Assembly: GCA_021845685.1 (NCBI GenBank)
Contig: JAJZVN010000003.1
Coordinates: 1-64,000, forward strand
Origin: a bacterium
Lineage (GTDB): Bacteria; SZUA-79; Acidulodesulfobacterales; Acidulodesulfobacteraceae
DNA length: 64,000 nt
Reading direction: 5' to 3'
The notes under the pieces were generated by a model, which saw nothing but the letters and a program-made list of their open reading frames with translations, did not search any database and was not told where the DNA came from. The translations under genes were made by a program, and so were the position numbers. Shown in pieces: positions 47,224 through 57,926 of the stretch (within the stretch, counting starts at the first letter, position 1; each line of letters starts with the position of its first letter).

Positions 47224-47694
47224 TTGTCAAGAAGAAAAAGAGCGGTTAAAAGGGTAATTGAAGGTGACCCAAAATTTAACGATAAGGTAGTTCAAAAATT
47301 TATAAATAAAATAATGTACGACGGCAAGAAAAGTATAGCCGAAGGATTATTTTACAGATCTTTAGAAATTATTCAAGAAAAAACTAAAGAAGACGGGTTT
47401 AAAATGTTTAAACAGGCAATAGATAATGCAAAACCTGTTCTTGAAGTTAAAGCGCGCAGGGTAGGCGGCTCTAATTATCAGGTTCCTATAGAAGTGAGAA
47501 GCGATAGAAAACTTTATCTTGCTATAAGATGGATTGTTACATACGCAAGAATGAGAAACGAGAAATCAATGGAAGAAAATTTAGCTTTAGAAATATTAGA
47601 TGCTGCCAATAACAAAGGCGGTTCAATTAAAAAGAAAGAAGATACTTTTAAAATGGCGGAAGCTAATAAAGCGTTTGCTCACTTTAGATGGTAA
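47224..47694 (+). CDS. rpsG: 30S ribosomal protein S7
   Basis: A 156-residue S7, the assembly initiator of the 30S head. RRKRAVKRVIEGDPKFND start, VGGSNYQVPIEV core and EANKAFAHFRW C-terminus. The start is TTG at 47224 with GGGAG six bases upstream. Second gene of the str operon, 24 bases after rpsL. Confidence 0.97.
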   Translation: MSRRKRAVKRVIEGDPKFNDKVVQKFINKIMYDGKKSIAEGLFYRSLEIIQEKTKEDGFKMFKQAIDNAKPVLEVKARRVGGSNYQVPIEVRSDRKLYLAIRWIVTYARMRNEKSMEENLALEILDAANNKGGSIKKKEDTFKMAEANKAFAHFRW

Positions 47695-47709
47695 GCGGGG
47701 AAAATAATA

Positions 47710-49791
47710 ATGGCAGATAGAACATCGCTAGAAAAAATACGAAATATAGGAATAATGGCTCACATTGATGCAGGTAAAACTACGACCACCGAAAGAATTT
47801 TATACTATACAGGCGCCAATTATAAAATAGGAGAAGTTCATGAAGGAACCGCTACTATGGACTGGATGGAGCAGGAGCAGGAAAGAGGAATTACAATTAC
47901 TTCTGCTGCAACGACATGTTATTGGAAAAATCATAGGATTAATATAATTGATACTCCGGGGCATGTTGATTTTACTATAGAAGTAGAAAGATCTCTAAGA
48001 GTTCTTGACGGAGCTGTTGCAGTTTTTGACGGCGTAGCAGGTGTTGAGCCTCAATCGGAAACTGTATGGAGACAAGCAGATAAATATTCAGTTCCAAGAA
48101 TTTGTTTTGTCAATAAAATGGATAGAACTGGAGCAAATTTTTTTAGATGCGTTGATATGATTAAAACCAGACTTAATGCAGTTCCTGTTGTCATGCAAAT
48201 TCCATTAGGATTAGAAGATAAATTTAAAGGCGTTATAGATATAACTATAATGAAAGCATTTGTCTATACAGATGAAAATTTGGGATCGGAATATGATACA
48301 ACCGATATTCCTGAAGATTATATTAAAGATGCCCAAAAATACCATAACGAATTTATAGAAAAAGCATGTGATTTTAATGATGAATTGATGGAAAAATATT
48401 TAGCAGGCGAAGAAATTGATGTTAATACAGCTAAAAAAGCTATTAGACAGGGGGCATTAGAATTTAAAGTTGTTCCTGTATTCTGCGGATCAGCCTTTAA
48501 GAATAAAGGCGTTCAGCCTTTATTAGATGCGATAATAGAATATTTGCCGTCTCCTTTGGATGTTCCTTCTATTAAAGGAATTAATCCCGATACGGATAAA
48601 GAAGAATTTAGAAAAGCATCTGATAGTGAACCTTTTTCTGCGTTAGCTTTTAAGATTGCATCAGATCCGTATACGGGACAATTAACATACATACGCGTAT
48701 ATTCAGGAGTATTAACTTCCGGTTCATATGTTTTTAATTCAGTAAAAGACACAAAAGAAAGGATAGGCAGACTTTTAAGAATGCATGCAAATAAAAAAGA
48801 AGAAATAAAAGAAGTTTATGCTGGCGATATTGCAGCAGCCGTTGGCCTTAGAAGCACTACGACAGGCGATACGCTATGCGATGATTCAAATCCTATAATA
48901 TTAGAAGCTATGGATTTTCCGGACCCTGTTATTTCAATTGCTATTGAACCTAAAACGAAAGCAGATCAGGAAAAATTGGGATTATCTCTTCAAAAATTAA
49001 CGGTAGAGGATCCTTCGTTCAGAGTTAAAACAGATGAAGAAACAGGCCAAACTATCATATCCGGCATGGGAGAATTACATCTTGAAATTATTGTAGACCG
49101 TCTTTTAAGAGAGTTTAAGGTAGATGCCAATGTTGGTAAACCTCAAGTTGCATATAAAGAAACTATAAATAAAAAAGTACAATCCGAAGGGAAATTTATT
49201 AGACAATCAGGAGGTCGCGGACAGTACGGACATGTATGGCTTGAGATTGAACCGCTTGGAAAAGGGTCAGGGTTCGAATTTGAAAATAAGATTAAAGGCG
49301 GAGTTGTTCCGACGGAATATATTCCAGCTATAAATAAAGGAATAGTGGAAGCTATGACTAGCGGCGTTATGGCAGGTTATCCTGCAGTAGATATAAAAGT
49401 TGCAGTTTATGATGGATCGTTTCATGAAGTTGATTCTTCTGAAATGGCATTTAAAATAGCCGCTTCTATGGCTTTTAAAGATGGGTGCAGAAAAGCTTCC
49501 CCTGCTCTTCTTGAACCGATTATGAAAGTTGAGGTGTTAGTTCCGGAAGATTTTATGGGGGACGTTATAGGTGATTTAAATTCTAGAAGAGGAAGGATTT
49601 TAAATTTAGAAGCTAGAGCAGGCATTCAAGTAATTAATGCTGAAGTTCCGCTGGCTGAAATGTTTGGATACTCTACCGACTTAAGATCTAAAACTCAAGG
49701 TAGAGCTAATTATTCAATGGAATTTTTAAAATATGAACAGGTTCCTAAAAATATTTCAGAAGAAATTGTCGCAAAGTCGCAAGGTAAATAA
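47710..49791 (+). CDS. fusA: Elongation factor G
   Basis: A 693-residue translocase GTPase. G1 [16 protein letters not shown]3 [10 protein letters not shown]4 NKMDRTGA; domain [17 protein letters not shown] and domain [13 protein letters not shown] follow. Normal length, single-domain order as in fusA1. Lies 15 bases after rpsG and 23 before tuf. Confidence 0.97.
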   Translation: MADRTSLEKIRNIGIMAHIDAGKTTTTERILYYTGANYKIGEVHEGTATMDWMEQEQERGITITSAATTCYWKNHRINIIDTPGHVDFTIEVERSLRVLDGAVAVFDGVAGVEPQSETVWRQADKYSVPRICFVNKMDRTGANFFRCVDMIKTRLNAVPVVMQIPLGLEDKFKGVIDITIMKAFVYTDENLGSEYDTTDIPEDYIKDAQKYHNEFIEKACDFNDELMEKYLAGEEIDVNTAKKAIRQGALEFKVVPVFCGSAFKNKGVQPLLDAIIEYLPSPLDVPSIKGINPDTDKEEFRKASDSEPFSALAFKIASDPYTGQLTYIRVYSGVLTSGSYVFNSVKDTKERIGRLLRMHANKKEEIKEVYAGDIAAAVGLRSTTTGDTLCDDSNPIILEAMDFPDPVISIAIEPKTKADQEKLGLSLQKLTVEDPSFRVKTDEETGQTIISGMGELHLEIIVDRLLREFKVDANVGKPQVAYKETINKKVQSEGKFIRQSGGRGQYGHVWLEIEPLGKGSGFEFENKIKGGVVPTEYIPAINKGIVEAMTSGVMAGYPAVDIKVAVYDGSFHEVDSSEMAFKIAASMAFKDGCRKASPALLEPIMKVEVLVPEDFMGDVIGDLNSRRGRILNLEARAGIQVINAEVPLAEMFGYSTDLRSKTQGRANYSMEFLKYEQVPKNISEEIVAKSQGK

Positions 49792-49793
49792 AC

Positions 49794-51034
49794 ATTATTT
49801 TCCAGGAGGATTAGATGTCCAAAGAAAAATTTGACAGATCAAAGCCGCATGTCAATATAGGCACAATAGGTCACGTAGATCACGGCAAAACAACTTTAAC
49901 GGCAGCTATTACTAAAGTTCTTTCAAGAAAAGGAAAGGATTTTGCCAATTTTAAATCATATGATCAGATAGACAACGCCCCTGAAGAGAAAGAAAGAGGA
50001 ATTACGATAGCGACATCTCACGTAGAATATTCTACGGATAAAAGACATTACGCGCATGTCGATTGTCCCGGTCATGCCGATTATGTTAAGAATATGATAA
50101 CGGGCGCAGCTCAGATGGACGGTGCAATTCTTGTTGTTTCGGCTGCAGACGGACCTATGCCTCAAACAAGAGAGCATATTCTTTTAGCCCGTCAGGTCGG
50201 GGTGCCTTATATTGTCGTTTTTTTAAACAAAGTAGATATGGTTGACGATCCTGAGCTTTTAGAACTTGTTGAGTTAGAAGTAAGAGAGCTTTTGACGTCT
50301 TATAATTTTCCGGGGGACACGGTTCCAGTCATAAAAGGTTCTGCCCTTAAAGCTTTAGAAGCGGATACCGACAATGAATGGACTGCAAAAATAATGGAGC
50401 TTATGGATGCCGTAGACGAATATATACCCGTTCCGAAAAGAGATATAGACAAACCTTTTTTAATGCCCGTTGAAGATGTATTTTCAATATCAGGCAGAGG
50501 AACTGTCGCTACAGGCAGGGTAGAAAGAGGAATAGTTAAAGTAGGAGACGAAGTTGAACTTGTAGGTATTCAGCCCACATCTAAAACTGTCGTAACGGGC
50601 ATTGAAATGTTCAGAAAGCTTCTTGACGAAGGCAGAGCAGGAGATAACGTAGGCGTCTTATTAAGAGGAAAAAAACGCGAAGATATAGAAAGAGGTATGG
50701 TTTTAGCTAAACCGGGTTCTATAACCCCGCATAAAAAATTCAATGTTGAAGCTTATATATTAACTAAAGAAGAAGGCGGCCGTCATACTCCGTTTTTCAA
50801 CGGTTATCGTCCGCAGTTTTATTTCAGAACTACGGATGTTACGGGAGTCTGTACATTGCCGGAAGGAGTTGAAATGGTAATGCCTGGAGACAATGTATCT
50901 ATGTCTGTAGAACTTATAACCCCTATAGCTGCCGAAAAGGAATTGAGATTTGCTATAAGAGAAGGCGGGCATACCGTAGGCGCAGGCGTAGTAACAGAAG
51001 TCATAGAATAAATATTATTGCATATTAAATAAAA
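49794..51034. repeat. 1241-bp duplication containing the second tuf (partner 33362-34602)
   Basis: The matching blocks start at ATTATTTTCCAGGAGGATTA and end at TATTAAATAAAA in both places, a constant offset of 16432 bases. The proteins are identical, and so are translations I compared in other frames, so the DNA is probably identical throughout. Identity extends 21 bases before and 23 after the gene and stops abruptly, a pattern of gene conversion. Confidence 0.92.
49815..51011 (+). CDS. tuf: Elongation factor Tu, copy 2
   Basis: The str-operon copy of EF-Tu, encoding the same 398 residues as the gene at 33383-34579, with [18 protein letters not shown] and NKVD motifs. It follows fusA by 23 bases, and the identical block starts within that spacer, covering the ribosome site CAGGAGG. 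Having one copy behind fusA and one behind tRNA genes repeats the tufA/tufB arrangement of enterobacteria. Both copies should be functional. Confidence 0.98.
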   Translation: MSKEKFDRSKPHVNIGTIGHVDHGKTTLTAAITKVLSRKGKDFANFKSYDQIDNAPEEKERGITIATSHVEYSTDKRHYAHVDCPGHADYVKNMITGAAQMDGAILVVSAADGPMPQTREHILLARQVGVPYIVVFLNKVDMVDDPELLELVELEVRELLTSYNFPGDTVPVIKGSALKALEADTDNEWTAKIMELMDAVDEYIPVPKRDIDKPFLMPVEDVFSISGRGTVATGRVERGIVKVGDEVELVGIQPTSKTVVTGIEMFRKLLDEGRAGDNVGVLLRGKKREDIERGMVLAKPGSITPHKKFNVEAYILTKEEGGRHTPFFNGYRPQFYFRTTDVTGVCTLPEGVEMVMPGDNVSMSVELITPIAAEKELRFAIREGGHTVGAGVVTEVIE

Positions 51035-51074
51035 TATTTATGTATTTCAATAATTAATGTTTATTATTTATATT

Positions 51075-51118
51075 AAAGGAGTTATGGCGTCGTATTAATA
51101 CACGCTATATAAAAAATG
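51075..51118 (+). promoter_or_regulatory. rpsJ leader: ribosome site separated from start by a hairpin
   Basis: AAAGGAG (51075-51081) is followed by ATG GCG TCG TAT TAA, a four-codon frame, and by a hairpin GCGT-c-GTAT-TA-ATAC-ACGC (51087-51105) with one bulged base. The rpsJ ATG (51116) has no closer ribosome site. The hairpin could bring AAAGGAG next to the ATG or the tiny frame could couple translation; either would be a control point at the head of the S10 operon. Confidence 0.5.
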
Positions 51119-51427
51119 GAAATTCAAAAAATTCGTATAAGATTAAAAGCGTTTGACCATAAATTATTAGATCATTCAGTTGAAGAAATAGTGGATACCG
51201 CAAAAAGAACGGGTTCAAAAGTTAGCGGACCGATTCCTTTGCCGACGAAGATCAATAAATATTGCGTATTAAGATCTCCTCATGTAGATAAAAAATCTCG
51301 GGAACAATTTGAAATGAGGACTCATAAAAGAATAATTGATTTGGTAGAGCCGACTCAGGCCACAATTGATGCGTTAATGAAACTTGATTTGTCATCAGGC
51401 GTTGATGTTGACATAAAACAGATATAA
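51116..51427 (+). CDS. rpsJ: 30S ribosomal protein S10
   Basis: A 103-residue S10 (NusE). [20 protein letters not shown] start, [20 protein letters not shown] loop and [17 protein letters not shown]. Also part of antitermination complexes with NusB. First gene of the S10 operon; its ribosome site is displaced by a hairpin. Confidence 0.97.
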   Translation: MEIQKIRIRLKAFDHKLLDHSVEEIVDTAKRTGSKVSGPIPLPTKINKYCVLRSPHVDKKSREQFEMRTHKRIIDLVEPTQATIDALMKLDLSSGVDVDIKQI

Positions 51428-51447
51428 TTGAATTTGGAGCGCTAAAT

Positions 51448-52095
51448 ATGTTAAAAGCATTAATAGGAAAAAAAATAGGAATGACGCAAGTATTTAATGA
51501 AGACGGCGGAATTGTGCCTGTGTCTATTTTAATGGCGGGTCCATGCACTGTAGTAACAAAAAAAACTGTTGAAAAAGACGGTTATAATGCGGTGCAGGTT
51601 GGGTATGGAGAAATTAAGTCATATAAAATAAATAAGCCTGAACTCGGTCATTTTAAAAAAAATAATGTTAATCCCGTAAAAATATTAAAAGAGTTTAGAA
51701 TACCGGATATTGAAACTGTTAATGTCGGAGAAATTTATAACGTTTCAGTTTTTGACGGAATAAAAAATGTAAGTATTTCAGGCGTTACTAAGGGTAAGGG
51801 ATTTCAGGGAGTTGTTAAAAGATGGGGATTTAAAGGCGGAAAAGATACGCACGGATCAAATTTTCATAGGGCGCCGGGATCAATCGGTCAATCTTCATAT
51901 CCTTCAAAAGTGTTTAAAGGATTGCACATGCCCGGACATATGGGGACTGATAAAATAAGCGTATTAAATTTAAAAGTTGTTAAAATTGATGCGGATAATA
52001 ATTTATTATATGTTAAAGGAGCCGTACCTGGAGCAAACGGCAATATTGTATATATCTATGCTGCGGACAACTCCGGAAGGAAAATTGTAAAATAA
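51448..52095 (+). CDS. rplC: 50S ribosomal protein L3
   Basis: A 215-residue L3. LIGKKIGMTQVFNEDG start, the extended GVTKGKGFQGVVKRWGFKGG loop reaching the peptidyl-transferase centre, and HMPGHMGTDKISVLNLKVV near the end. Standard length, complete. Start ATG at 51448, 20 bases after rpsJ, with TTGGAG upstream. Confidence 0.97.
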   Translation: MLKALIGKKIGMTQVFNEDGGIVPVSILMAGPCTVVTKKTVEKDGYNAVQVGYGEIKSYKINKPELGHFKKNNVNPVKILKEFRIPDIETVNVGEIYNVSVFDGIKNVSISGVTKGKGFQGVVKRWGFKGGKDTHGSNFHRAPGSIGQSSYPSKVFKGLHMPGHMGTDKISVLNLKVVKIDADNNLLYVKGAVPGANGNIVYIYAADNSGRKIVK

Positions 52096-52218
52096 ATTAA
52101 CAAATAATAACTTAATTTAAATATTTAGTGTTAAAATTTATTAAATTTATTAAATAAAAAAATTATTTTTATAATTTATAATTATCTATATATATAAATA
52201 TATAACTAAAGGTGTAAA

Positions 52219-52848
52219 ATGTCCCAAACAGCTGAAATGGTTAATATAAATAATGAAAAAATTGACAATATTGTATTAAACGATGCAATTTTTTTAAGTC
52301 CTCTAAACGAGGTTCTTATTAAGCAATATGTTTTATTGACGCAAGCCAATAAAAGACTTGGGCTTGCATCTACAAAAAATAGAAAGATTGTTTCTGGCGG
52401 AGGGAAAAAGCCATGGAAACAAAAAGGAACGGGAAGAGCAAGAGCAGGTTCTATTCGTTCTCCATTGTGGAAAGGCGGAGGTGTTATATTTGGACCTAAT
52501 TCTGAAAGAAATTACAATATGGATATGCCTAAAAAGGCTAGAAAAGGCGCCTTAAAATCTGTTTTTGCAGAATTATACAAAGAGAAAAAAATAACTTTTA
52601 TAGAGGATTTTGAAATAGCGGATATTAAAACCAAATTAATGGTTAATATTTTTAAAGCTTTAAATATAAAGAAAGGTATGCTGATATTACCTGAAAATAA
52701 CGATAAAATTATAAAATCAGCTAGGAATCTGTATAAATATAAAGTTTCTACGGTTGATAATTTTAATATTGTAGATTTATTAAAATATGAGAATATTATT
52801 ATCAGCAAATCAGCACTTAACAAATTAGAGGTGAAATTATTACAATGA
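52219..52848 (+). CDS. rplD: 50S ribosomal protein L4
   Basis: A 209-residue L4. The long exit-tunnel loop reads KPWKQKGTGRARAGSIRSPL, preceded by the KIVSGGGK segment, and the globular part follows with KKGMLILPENND. In proteobacteria L4 represses the S10 operon, but no L4-binding leader can be claimed here. A 123-base AT-rich gap separates it from rplC, longer than its neighbours' spacings. It overlaps rplW by four bases. Confidence 0.96.
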   Translation: MSQTAEMVNINNEKIDNIVLNDAIFLSPLNEVLIKQYVLLTQANKRLGLASTKNRKIVSGGGKKPWKQKGTGRARAGSIRSPLWKGGGVIFGPNSERNYNMDMPKKARKGALKSVFAELYKEKKITFIEDFEIADIKTKLMVNIFKALNIKKGMLILPENNDKIIKSARNLYKYKVSTVDNFNIVDLLKYENIIISKSALNKLEVKLLQ

Positions 52849-53132
52849 AAGAATTGCATAAAATAATAGAAAAGGTAATACTTTCCGAAAAGAGTTTAGG
52901 ATTACGGGAAACTCAAAATGTATATGTGTTTAATGTGAATAAACATGTTAATAAAAATGAGATAAAAATTTCGGTAGAGAAATTTTTTAACGTTAAAGTT
53001 GACAGTATAAAAACATTAATAAATAGAGGAAAATTTAAAAGAATCGGAAAGTACACAGGTAAATTATCAAATACTAAAAAGGCATACGTTAAATTAAAAG
53101 AAGGTCAGCGTATAAGCGCATTGGAAGTATAA
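52845..53132 (+). CDS. rplW: 50S ribosomal protein L23
   Basis: A 95-residue L23 at the tunnel exit, docking site for trigger factor and [24 protein letters not shown] start, [20 protein letters not shown], and the [13 protein letters not shown] end. The ATG at 52845 overlaps the rplD stop region, so coupled translation is likely. Confidence 0.96.
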   Translation: MKELHKIIEKVILSEKSLGLRETQNVYVFNVNKHVNKNEIKISVEKFFNVKVDSIKTLINRGKFKRIGKYTGKLSNTKKAYVKLKEGQRISALEV

Positions 53133-53148
53133 TAGGAGAATTAAGTTT

Positions 53149-53973
53149 ATGCAGATTAAAAAATATAAACCTACATCAAGCGGGCGGAGATTTCAAAGTG
53201 TTTCAGATTTTTCTGAAATTACGAGGGAAACTCCCGAAAAGAATTTGACGACCGCCTATAAAAAAAAGGCAGGAAGGAATAATTACGGTCGTATTACCGT
53301 CAGGCATCAAGGAGGGGGGCATAAAACACGATATAGAATTATTGACTTTAAAAGAAATAAAAGAAATATTTCTGCCCTTGTTGCTGAAATAGAATACGAT
53401 CCGAATAGGACGGCTAGGATTGCTTTATTACATTACATTGACGGTGAGAAAAGATATATATTATGTCCGAACGGACTTAAACAAGGCCAGCATGTTATTG
53501 CTTCGGAAGAGGCTGATATACAGGTAGGCAATAGTTTGCCGCTGTCTAAAATTCCTGTCGGAACGATGATTCACAACATTGAACTAAAGCCGAACGCTGG
53601 CGGACAATTAGCGCGCAGCGCAGGGGCTTATGCGCAATTGATAGGAAAAGATAATGGATACGGTCAATTAAAAATGCCTTCCGGCGAGTACAGGATCGTT
53701 CCTGAGGGTTGCTATGCAACAATCGGACAGGTAGGAAATATTGACCATGAAAATATAAGCATTGGAAAGGCGGGAAGATCAAGATGGTTGGGGAAAAGAC
53801 CTTCGGTAAGAGGCGTTGCTATGAATCCTGTTGATCATCCGCATGGCGGAGGAGAAGGAAAGACATCCGGAGGAAGACATCCCGTTACACCATGGGGTGT
53901 TCCTACAAAAGGTTATAAAACAAGGAAAAATAAAGCAACATCTAAATATATAATAAAACGAAGGAAGCCGTAA
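53149..53973 (+). CDS. rplB: 50S ribosomal protein L2
   Basis: A 274-residue L2, needed for subunit joining and peptidyl transfer. [15 protein letters not shown] start, [18 protein letters not shown], and the strongly conserved C-terminal [19 protein letters not shown] with the functional histidine. Complete. Confidence 0.97.
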   Translation: MQIKKYKPTSSGRRFQSVSDFSEITRETPEKNLTTAYKKKAGRNNYGRITVRHQGGGHKTRYRIIDFKRNKRNISALVAEIEYDPNRTARIALLHYIDGEKRYILCPNGLKQGQHVIASEEADIQVGNSLPLSKIPVGTMIHNIELKPNAGGQLARSAGAYAQLIGKDNGYGQLKMPSGEYRIVPEGCYATIGQVGNIDHENISIGKAGRSRWLGKRPSVRGVAMNPVDHPHGGGEGKTSGGRHPVTPWGVPTKGYKTRKNKATSKYIIKRRKP

Positions 53974-53988
53974 TTTTGGAGGATTATA

Positions 53989-54294
53989 GTGGGAAGGTCT
54001 GTTAAAAAAGGTCCATTTATTGATGAATCTCTAATAGAAAAAATAGATAAGGCAAATTCAAATAATGATAAAAAAATTATTAAAACATGGTCTCGAAGGT
54101 CGGATATAATTCCTGATATGGTCGGTCATACATTTGCAGTTCATAACGGCAAAAAATTTATACCCGTTTTTGTATCCGAAAATATGGTAGGACATAAGTT
54201 AGGTGAATTTTCTGCTACGAGGACGTTTACTATGCATTCGGGCGATAGAAAAGCTAAAGTAAAACAAGGGGCCGGAAAGACAGGTTCAAAATAA
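53989..54294 (+). CDS. rpsS: 30S ribosomal protein S19
   Basis: A 101-residue S19 starting GTG at 53989 with TGGAGG upstream. [18 protein letters not shown] start, [19 protein letters not shown] and [11 protein letters not shown]. Located between rplB and rplV as usual. Confidence 0.97.
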   Translation: MGRSVKKGPFIDESLIEKIDKANSNNDKKIIKTWSRRSDIIPDMVGHTFAVHNGKKFIPVFVSENMVGHKLGEFSATRTFTMHSGDRKAKVKQGAGKTGSK

Positions 54295-54312
54295 AATAAG
54301 AGAGGTTTTTAT

Positions 54313-54645
54313 ATGCAGTTTCAAGCAGAAGCTAAATATATTAGAGTTTCACCGCAAAAAGCTCGATTGGTTATAGACTTGGTGAGAGGAAAAAAAGTTT
54401 ATGAAGCTCTTAATATTCTAAAATTTACAAATAAGAAATCATCAAATATTATATATAAATTATTAAAATCAGCTATTGCAAATGCTTTAAATACTGGAAA
54501 AGTTGATGTTGACAATCTGTTTATATCTACCGCATATGTAAATATGTCATTTTCTTTAAAAAGAGTTATGCCAAAAGCAATGGGCAGAGCGGCAACTATA
54601 AAAAAAAGAATGAGCACAATAAAAATTATACTTGATGAAAAATAA
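54313..54645 (+). CDS. rplV: 50S ribosomal protein L22
   Basis: A 110-residue L22. [20 protein letters not shown] start and the beta-hairpin tunnel segment [19 protein letters not shown] near the end. Normal length and place. Confidence 0.97.
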   Translation: MQFQAEAKYIRVSPQKARLVIDLVRGKKVYEALNILKFTNKKSSNIIYKLLKSAIANALNTGKVDVDNLFISTAYVNMSFSLKRVMPKAMGRAATIKKRMSTIKIILDEK

Positions 54646-54659
54646 TATCGGAGGTTAAT

Positions 54660-55292
54660 TTGGGTCAAAAAGTTAATCCAATAGGTTTGAGGTTGGGAAT
54701 TAATAAAACATGGGATTCTAAATGGTATAATAAAAAAGATTATAGCATAAATCTTCATGAAGATATTAAAATTCGCGCATTCTTAAAAAATAAATTGTAT
54801 TCGGCCGGAGTAGGAAAGATAGATATTGAACGTAAGGCCGATAAGCTTATTTTGAATATTTATACCGCAAGACCGGGTATGGTAATAGGAAAAAAAGGTT
54901 CGGAAGTTGATACTTTAAAAGCTTCAATCTCTAACTTTATAAAGGTAAAAGATAAAGATTTAAATATTAACATAATGGAAATTAAAAAACCCGAAGTTAA
55001 TTCTATATTAGTTGCCGAAGGAATTGCATCACAGCTTGAGAAAAGGATTGCTTTTAAGAGAGCTATGAAAAGAAGCGTTAATTTAGCATTAAAAAGCGGA
55101 GCTAAAGGAATTAAGATTTCATGCGGAGGAAGATTAGCCGGCGCCGAAATTGCACGAACCGAATGGTATAAAGAAGGCAGAGTTCCGCTGCATACTCTTA
55201 GAGCTGATATTGATTATGGAGTTGCAGAGGCTAATACGACTTATGGGAAAATTGGTATAAAAGTATGGATATATAAAGGGGATATTCTTTAA
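54660..55292 (+). CDS. rpsC: 30S ribosomal protein S3
   Basis: A 210-residue S3 starting TTG at 54660 behind [25 protein letters not shown] start, KH-domain motif [14 protein letters not shown], and C-terminal [20 protein letters not shown]. Part of the mRNA entry helicase of the 30S. Followed by a 126-base gap holding a palindrome. Confidence 0.97.
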   Translation: MGQKVNPIGLRLGINKTWDSKWYNKKDYSINLHEDIKIRAFLKNKLYSAGVGKIDIERKADKLILNIYTARPGMVIGKKGSEVDTLKASISNFIKVKDKDLNINIMEIKKPEVNSILVAEGIASQLEKRIAFKRAMKRSVNLALKSGAKGIKISCGGRLAGAEIARTEWYKEGRVPLHTLRADIDYGVAEANTTYGKIGIKVWIYKGDIL

Positions 55293-55320
55293 TCTCATAT
55301 ATTTTTTGATTAGTCTGCAG

Positions 55321-55348
55321 TTTTTATATTAAAATTTTAATATAAAAA
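55321..55348. repeat. 28-base perfect A/T palindrome between rpsC and rplP
   Basis: The sequence from 55321 to 55348 equals its own reverse complement (TTTTTATATTAAAA then its mirror). It lies in the 126-base gap 55293-55418 within the otherwise tightly packed S10 operon. It could be a processing or attenuation hairpin. Confidence 0.8.
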
Positions 55349-55418
55349 TTTATTAGAATTTAAACAGTATTAAGCTTAATTGAGTTTAATAAATTAATAA
55401 ACAAATAGGTGAATTACG

Positions 55419-55832
55419 ATGTTAATGCCGTCTAAAACTAAGTTTAGAAAACAAATGAAAGGCAGAATGAAAGGTGTCGCTACCCGCGGTAATTCCATAG
55501 CATTCGGAGATTTTGGCTTAAAAGCATTAGAATGCGGATATATCACCTCTCGGCAAATAGAAGCTGCAAGAATTGCAATGACTAGATTTGTAAAGAGAGG
55601 AGGGAAAATATGGATAAAGGTATTTCCAGATAAGCCTATAACAAAAAAACCTGCCGAAACAAGAATGGGTAAAGGAAAAGGAAGCGTTGAAGAATGGGTC
55701 GTTGTTTCTCGTCCGGGATTAATTTTATATGAAATGGGCGGGATTTCCAAAGAAGTAGCTAAAGAAGCATTAAGGCTTGCATCCCATAAATTGCCGATTA
55801 AGACTATTTTTATTGAGAGAGGGGAATTTTAA
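55419..55832 (+). CDS. rplP: 50S ribosomal protein L16
   Basis: A 137-residue L16. [19 protein letters not shown] start, [38 protein letters not shown], and [12 protein letters not shown] near the end. Complete, in front of rpmC by two bases. Confidence 0.97.
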   Translation: MLMPSKTKFRKQMKGRMKGVATRGNSIAFGDFGLKALECGYITSRQIEAARIAMTRFVKRGGKIWIKVFPDKPITKKPAETRMGKGKGSVEEWVVVSRPGLILYEMGGISKEVAKEALRLASHKLPIKTIFIERGEF

Positions 55833-55834
55833 TA

Positions 55835-56038
55835 ATGAAATATAAATATAAAGAAATAAAAACTTTGGGATTGGAAGAGATTAAAATAAAAGAAGATGAT
55901 ATAAAAAAGGAAATATTTAATCTTAGAATACAAAAGTCCATAGGTTCTTTAGAAAATCCTAAAAGATTAAATATACTAAAAAAACAAATTGCATGGATAA
56001 AAACTTCATTAAACGAAAGAAATAGAGGTGTAAAATGA
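55835..56038 (+). CDS. rpmC: 50S ribosomal protein L29
   Basis: A 67-residue helical L29. LEEIKIKEDDIKKEIFNLRI and NPKRLNILKKQIAWIKT are the two recognised helices. Its last codons overlap rpsQ by four bases (ATGA). Confidence 0.95.
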   Translation: MKYKYKEIKTLGLEEIKIKEDDIKKEIFNLRIQKSIGSLENPKRLNILKKQIAWIKTSLNERNRGVK

Positions 56039-56271
56039 AAAAGACGTTTATCGGCAATGTATCTTCTGATAAAATGGATAAAACCATTGTTGTTTCAGTG
56101 TCTAATTTAGTTATGCATCCTCTTTTTAAAAAGTTTATAAAAACTGTTAAAAAATATAAGGTGCATGATGAAAATAATATAGCAAAAATAGGGGATAAAG
56201 TATTATTTTATGAGTCAAGACCTATATCAAAAGATAAAAAATGGAACCTCAAAAAAGTATTAGATAAATGA
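56035..56271 (+). CDS. rpsQ: 30S ribosomal protein S17
   Basis: A 78-residue S17 with an OB fold. GNVSSDKMDKTIVVSVSNLV, KKYKVHDENN and FYESRPISKDKKW mark the family. The start overlaps the rpmC stop, so translation is coupled. Confidence 0.96.
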   Translation: MKKTFIGNVSSDKMDKTIVVSVSNLVMHPLFKKFIKTVKKYKVHDENNIAKIGDKVLFYESRPISKDKKWNLKKVLDK

Positions 56272-56304
56272 TTTAATGGAAAATAAATTTAGGGGAATAA
56301 AAAA

Positions 56305-56673
56305 ATGATTCAGATGCAAACAATTTTAACCTCTGCTGATAATTCCGGAGCTAAAAAGCTGATGTGTATTAAAGTATTGGGCGGTTCAAAAAGAAAATAC
56401 GCTTCTATCGGCGACACGATTGTTGTTTCAATTAAAGAAGCTGCGCCTAATTCTAAAGTAAAAAAAGGGGATGTAGCAAAAGCTGTAATTGTAAGGACGG
56501 CAAAAGAAACAAGACGTCCTGACGGCACATATATTAAATTTGATAATAATTCTGCAGTTTTAATTAATGCTCAAAAAGAACCTATAGGAACTCGCATATT
56601 CGGTCCTGTCGCAAGGGAATTAAGAGCAAAAAAATTTACTAGAATTATATCTTTAGCTCCTGAGGTTTTATAA
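56305..56673 (+). CDS. rplN: 50S ribosomal protein L14
   Basis: A 122-residue L14. [19 protein letters not shown] start, [20 protein letters not shown], and [20 protein letters not shown] at the end. Canonical and complete. Confidence 0.97.
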   Translation: MIQMQTILTSADNSGAKKLMCIKVLGGSKRKYASIGDTIVVSIKEAAPNSKVKKGDVAKAVIVRTAKETRRPDGTYIKFDNNSAVLINAQKEPIGTRIFGPVARELRAKKFTRIISLAPEVL

Positions 56674-56674
56674 T

Positions 56675-56989
56675 ATGACTATTAAATTAAAAAAAAATGA
56701 TTTAGTGCAAGTGTTGGCAGGTAAAGAAAAAGATAAAACTGGTAAAATACTGCGGATTGATAAAAAGCACAATAGAGTTGTAATTGAAAAGATTAATATG
56801 ATAAAAAAGCATATTAAACCTAGAAGCGCTCAGGAACCGGGCGGTATTATAGATAAAGAAGGGTCAATAAATATCTCTAATGTGGGAATTTATTGTCAAA
56901 AATGCAAAAAAGCCGTTAGATATTCTATTAAGATAAAAGATGATAATAAAAAAGTCCGCATTTGCAAAAAATGCGGAACTGAGCTGTAA
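56675..56989 (+). CDS. rplX: 50S ribosomal protein L24, zinc-ribbon form
   Basis: A 104-residue L24. KOW motif [20 protein letters not shown] followed by [19 protein letters not shown]. The C-terminus keeps two CxxC pairs (CQKC and CKKC), a zinc ribbon found in many but not all bacterial L24. It starts one base after the rplN stop. Confidence 0.96.
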   Translation: MTIKLKKNDLVQVLAGKEKDKTGKILRIDKKHNRVVIEKINMIKKHIKPRSAQEPGGIIDKEGSINISNVGIYCQKCKKAVRYSIKIKDDNKKVRICKKCGTEL

Positions 56990-57003
56990 TCGGGGGAATT
57001 AAC

Positions 57004-57546
57004 GTGATATCAAGATATATGGAATTATATAATAAAGAAATAATACCTCAATTAATGACGGAATATAAATATAAAAATATTCACCAAATTCCGAAGGTAG
57101 AAAAAATAGTAGTCAATATGGGATTAGGCGAAGCTACGTCAAATCCTAAAATAATAGAAAAGTCTACTGAAGAGCTAACTAAAATAGCAGGACAGCATCC
57201 TGTCGTTTCAAAAGCTAAAAAATCAATTGCCGCATTTAAACTTAAGGAAAAACAGGAAATAGGGATTTTTGTTACATTACGCAGCAAAAGAATGTATGAT
57301 TTTTTAGATAGACTTATTAACATAGCATTGCCTCGTGTTAGAGATTTTAAAGGTGTTTCAAGAAAATCGTTTGACGGCAGAGGCAATTATACTTTTGGAA
57401 TCAAAGAACAAATTATTTTTCCTGAAGTAAGCTATGAACTTGTTGAAAAATTAAAGGGGTTCAACATTACAATTGTAACTACCGCAAAAACAGATGAAGA
57501 AGCTTATAATTTATTAAAAACATTTAAATTTCCTTTTAAAAATTAG
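57004..57546 (+). CDS. rplE: 50S ribosomal protein L5
   Basis: A 180-residue L5 starting GTG at 57004 behind [40 protein letters not shown] and [20 protein letters not shown] are diagnostic. Binds 5S rRNA. Complete. Confidence 0.97.
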   Translation: MISRYMELYNKEIIPQLMTEYKYKNIHQIPKVEKIVVNMGLGEATSNPKIIEKSTEELTKIAGQHPVVSKAKKSIAAFKLKEKQEIGIFVTLRSKRMYDFLDRLINIALPRVRDFKGVSRKSFDGRGNYTFGIKEQIIFPEVSYELVEKLKGFNITIVTTAKTDEEAYNLLKTFKFPFKN

Positions 57547-57557
57547 AGGATAGGTGT

Positions 57558-57743
57558 ATGGCGAAAAAATCATTATTCATAAAAGCTTTCAGAAAACCAA
57601 AGTTTAAGGTAAGGCAGCATAATAGATGTCCTATTTGCGGTAGACCCAGGGGCTATTACAGAAAATTTGATATGTGCAGAATATGTTTCAGAGCTTTATC
57701 TAATAAAGGTGAAATTCCCGGGGTTACAAAATCTAGCTGGTAA
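57558..57743 (+). CDS. rpsN: 30S ribosomal protein S14 type Z
   Basis: A 61-residue zinc-binding S14. The four cysteines appear in [11 protein letters not shown] and [11 protein letters not shown]. This short zinc form is common in AT-rich and thermophilic lineages and contrasts with the 101-residue enterobacterial form. Starts ATG at 57558. Confidence 0.97.
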   Translation: MAKKSLFIKAFRKPKFKVRQHNRCPICGRPRGYYRKFDMCRICFRALSNKGEIPGVTKSSW

Positions 57744-57871
57744 ATTTTATTTTAATAATATGAGTACTTTAAGTATTCAGGTATATTTTACAATAATGAT
57801 TGTTTATTTAAATAAATTAGAATATAATGTCACTTCAAAATTATTTATTTAATATATTTATTTAATTATTA

Positions 57872-57892
57872 TATAGTTTATAGTTTATAGTT
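57872..57892. repeat. Three tandem TATAGTT heptamers
   Basis: Perfect triple repeat in the 183-base rpsN-rpsH gap (57744-57926), which is longer than other gaps in the operon and otherwise featureless AT-rich sequence. Confidence 0.75.
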
Positions 57893-57926
57893 TAATTTTT
57901 CAAAATTGCATAATGGGAGATAATAA

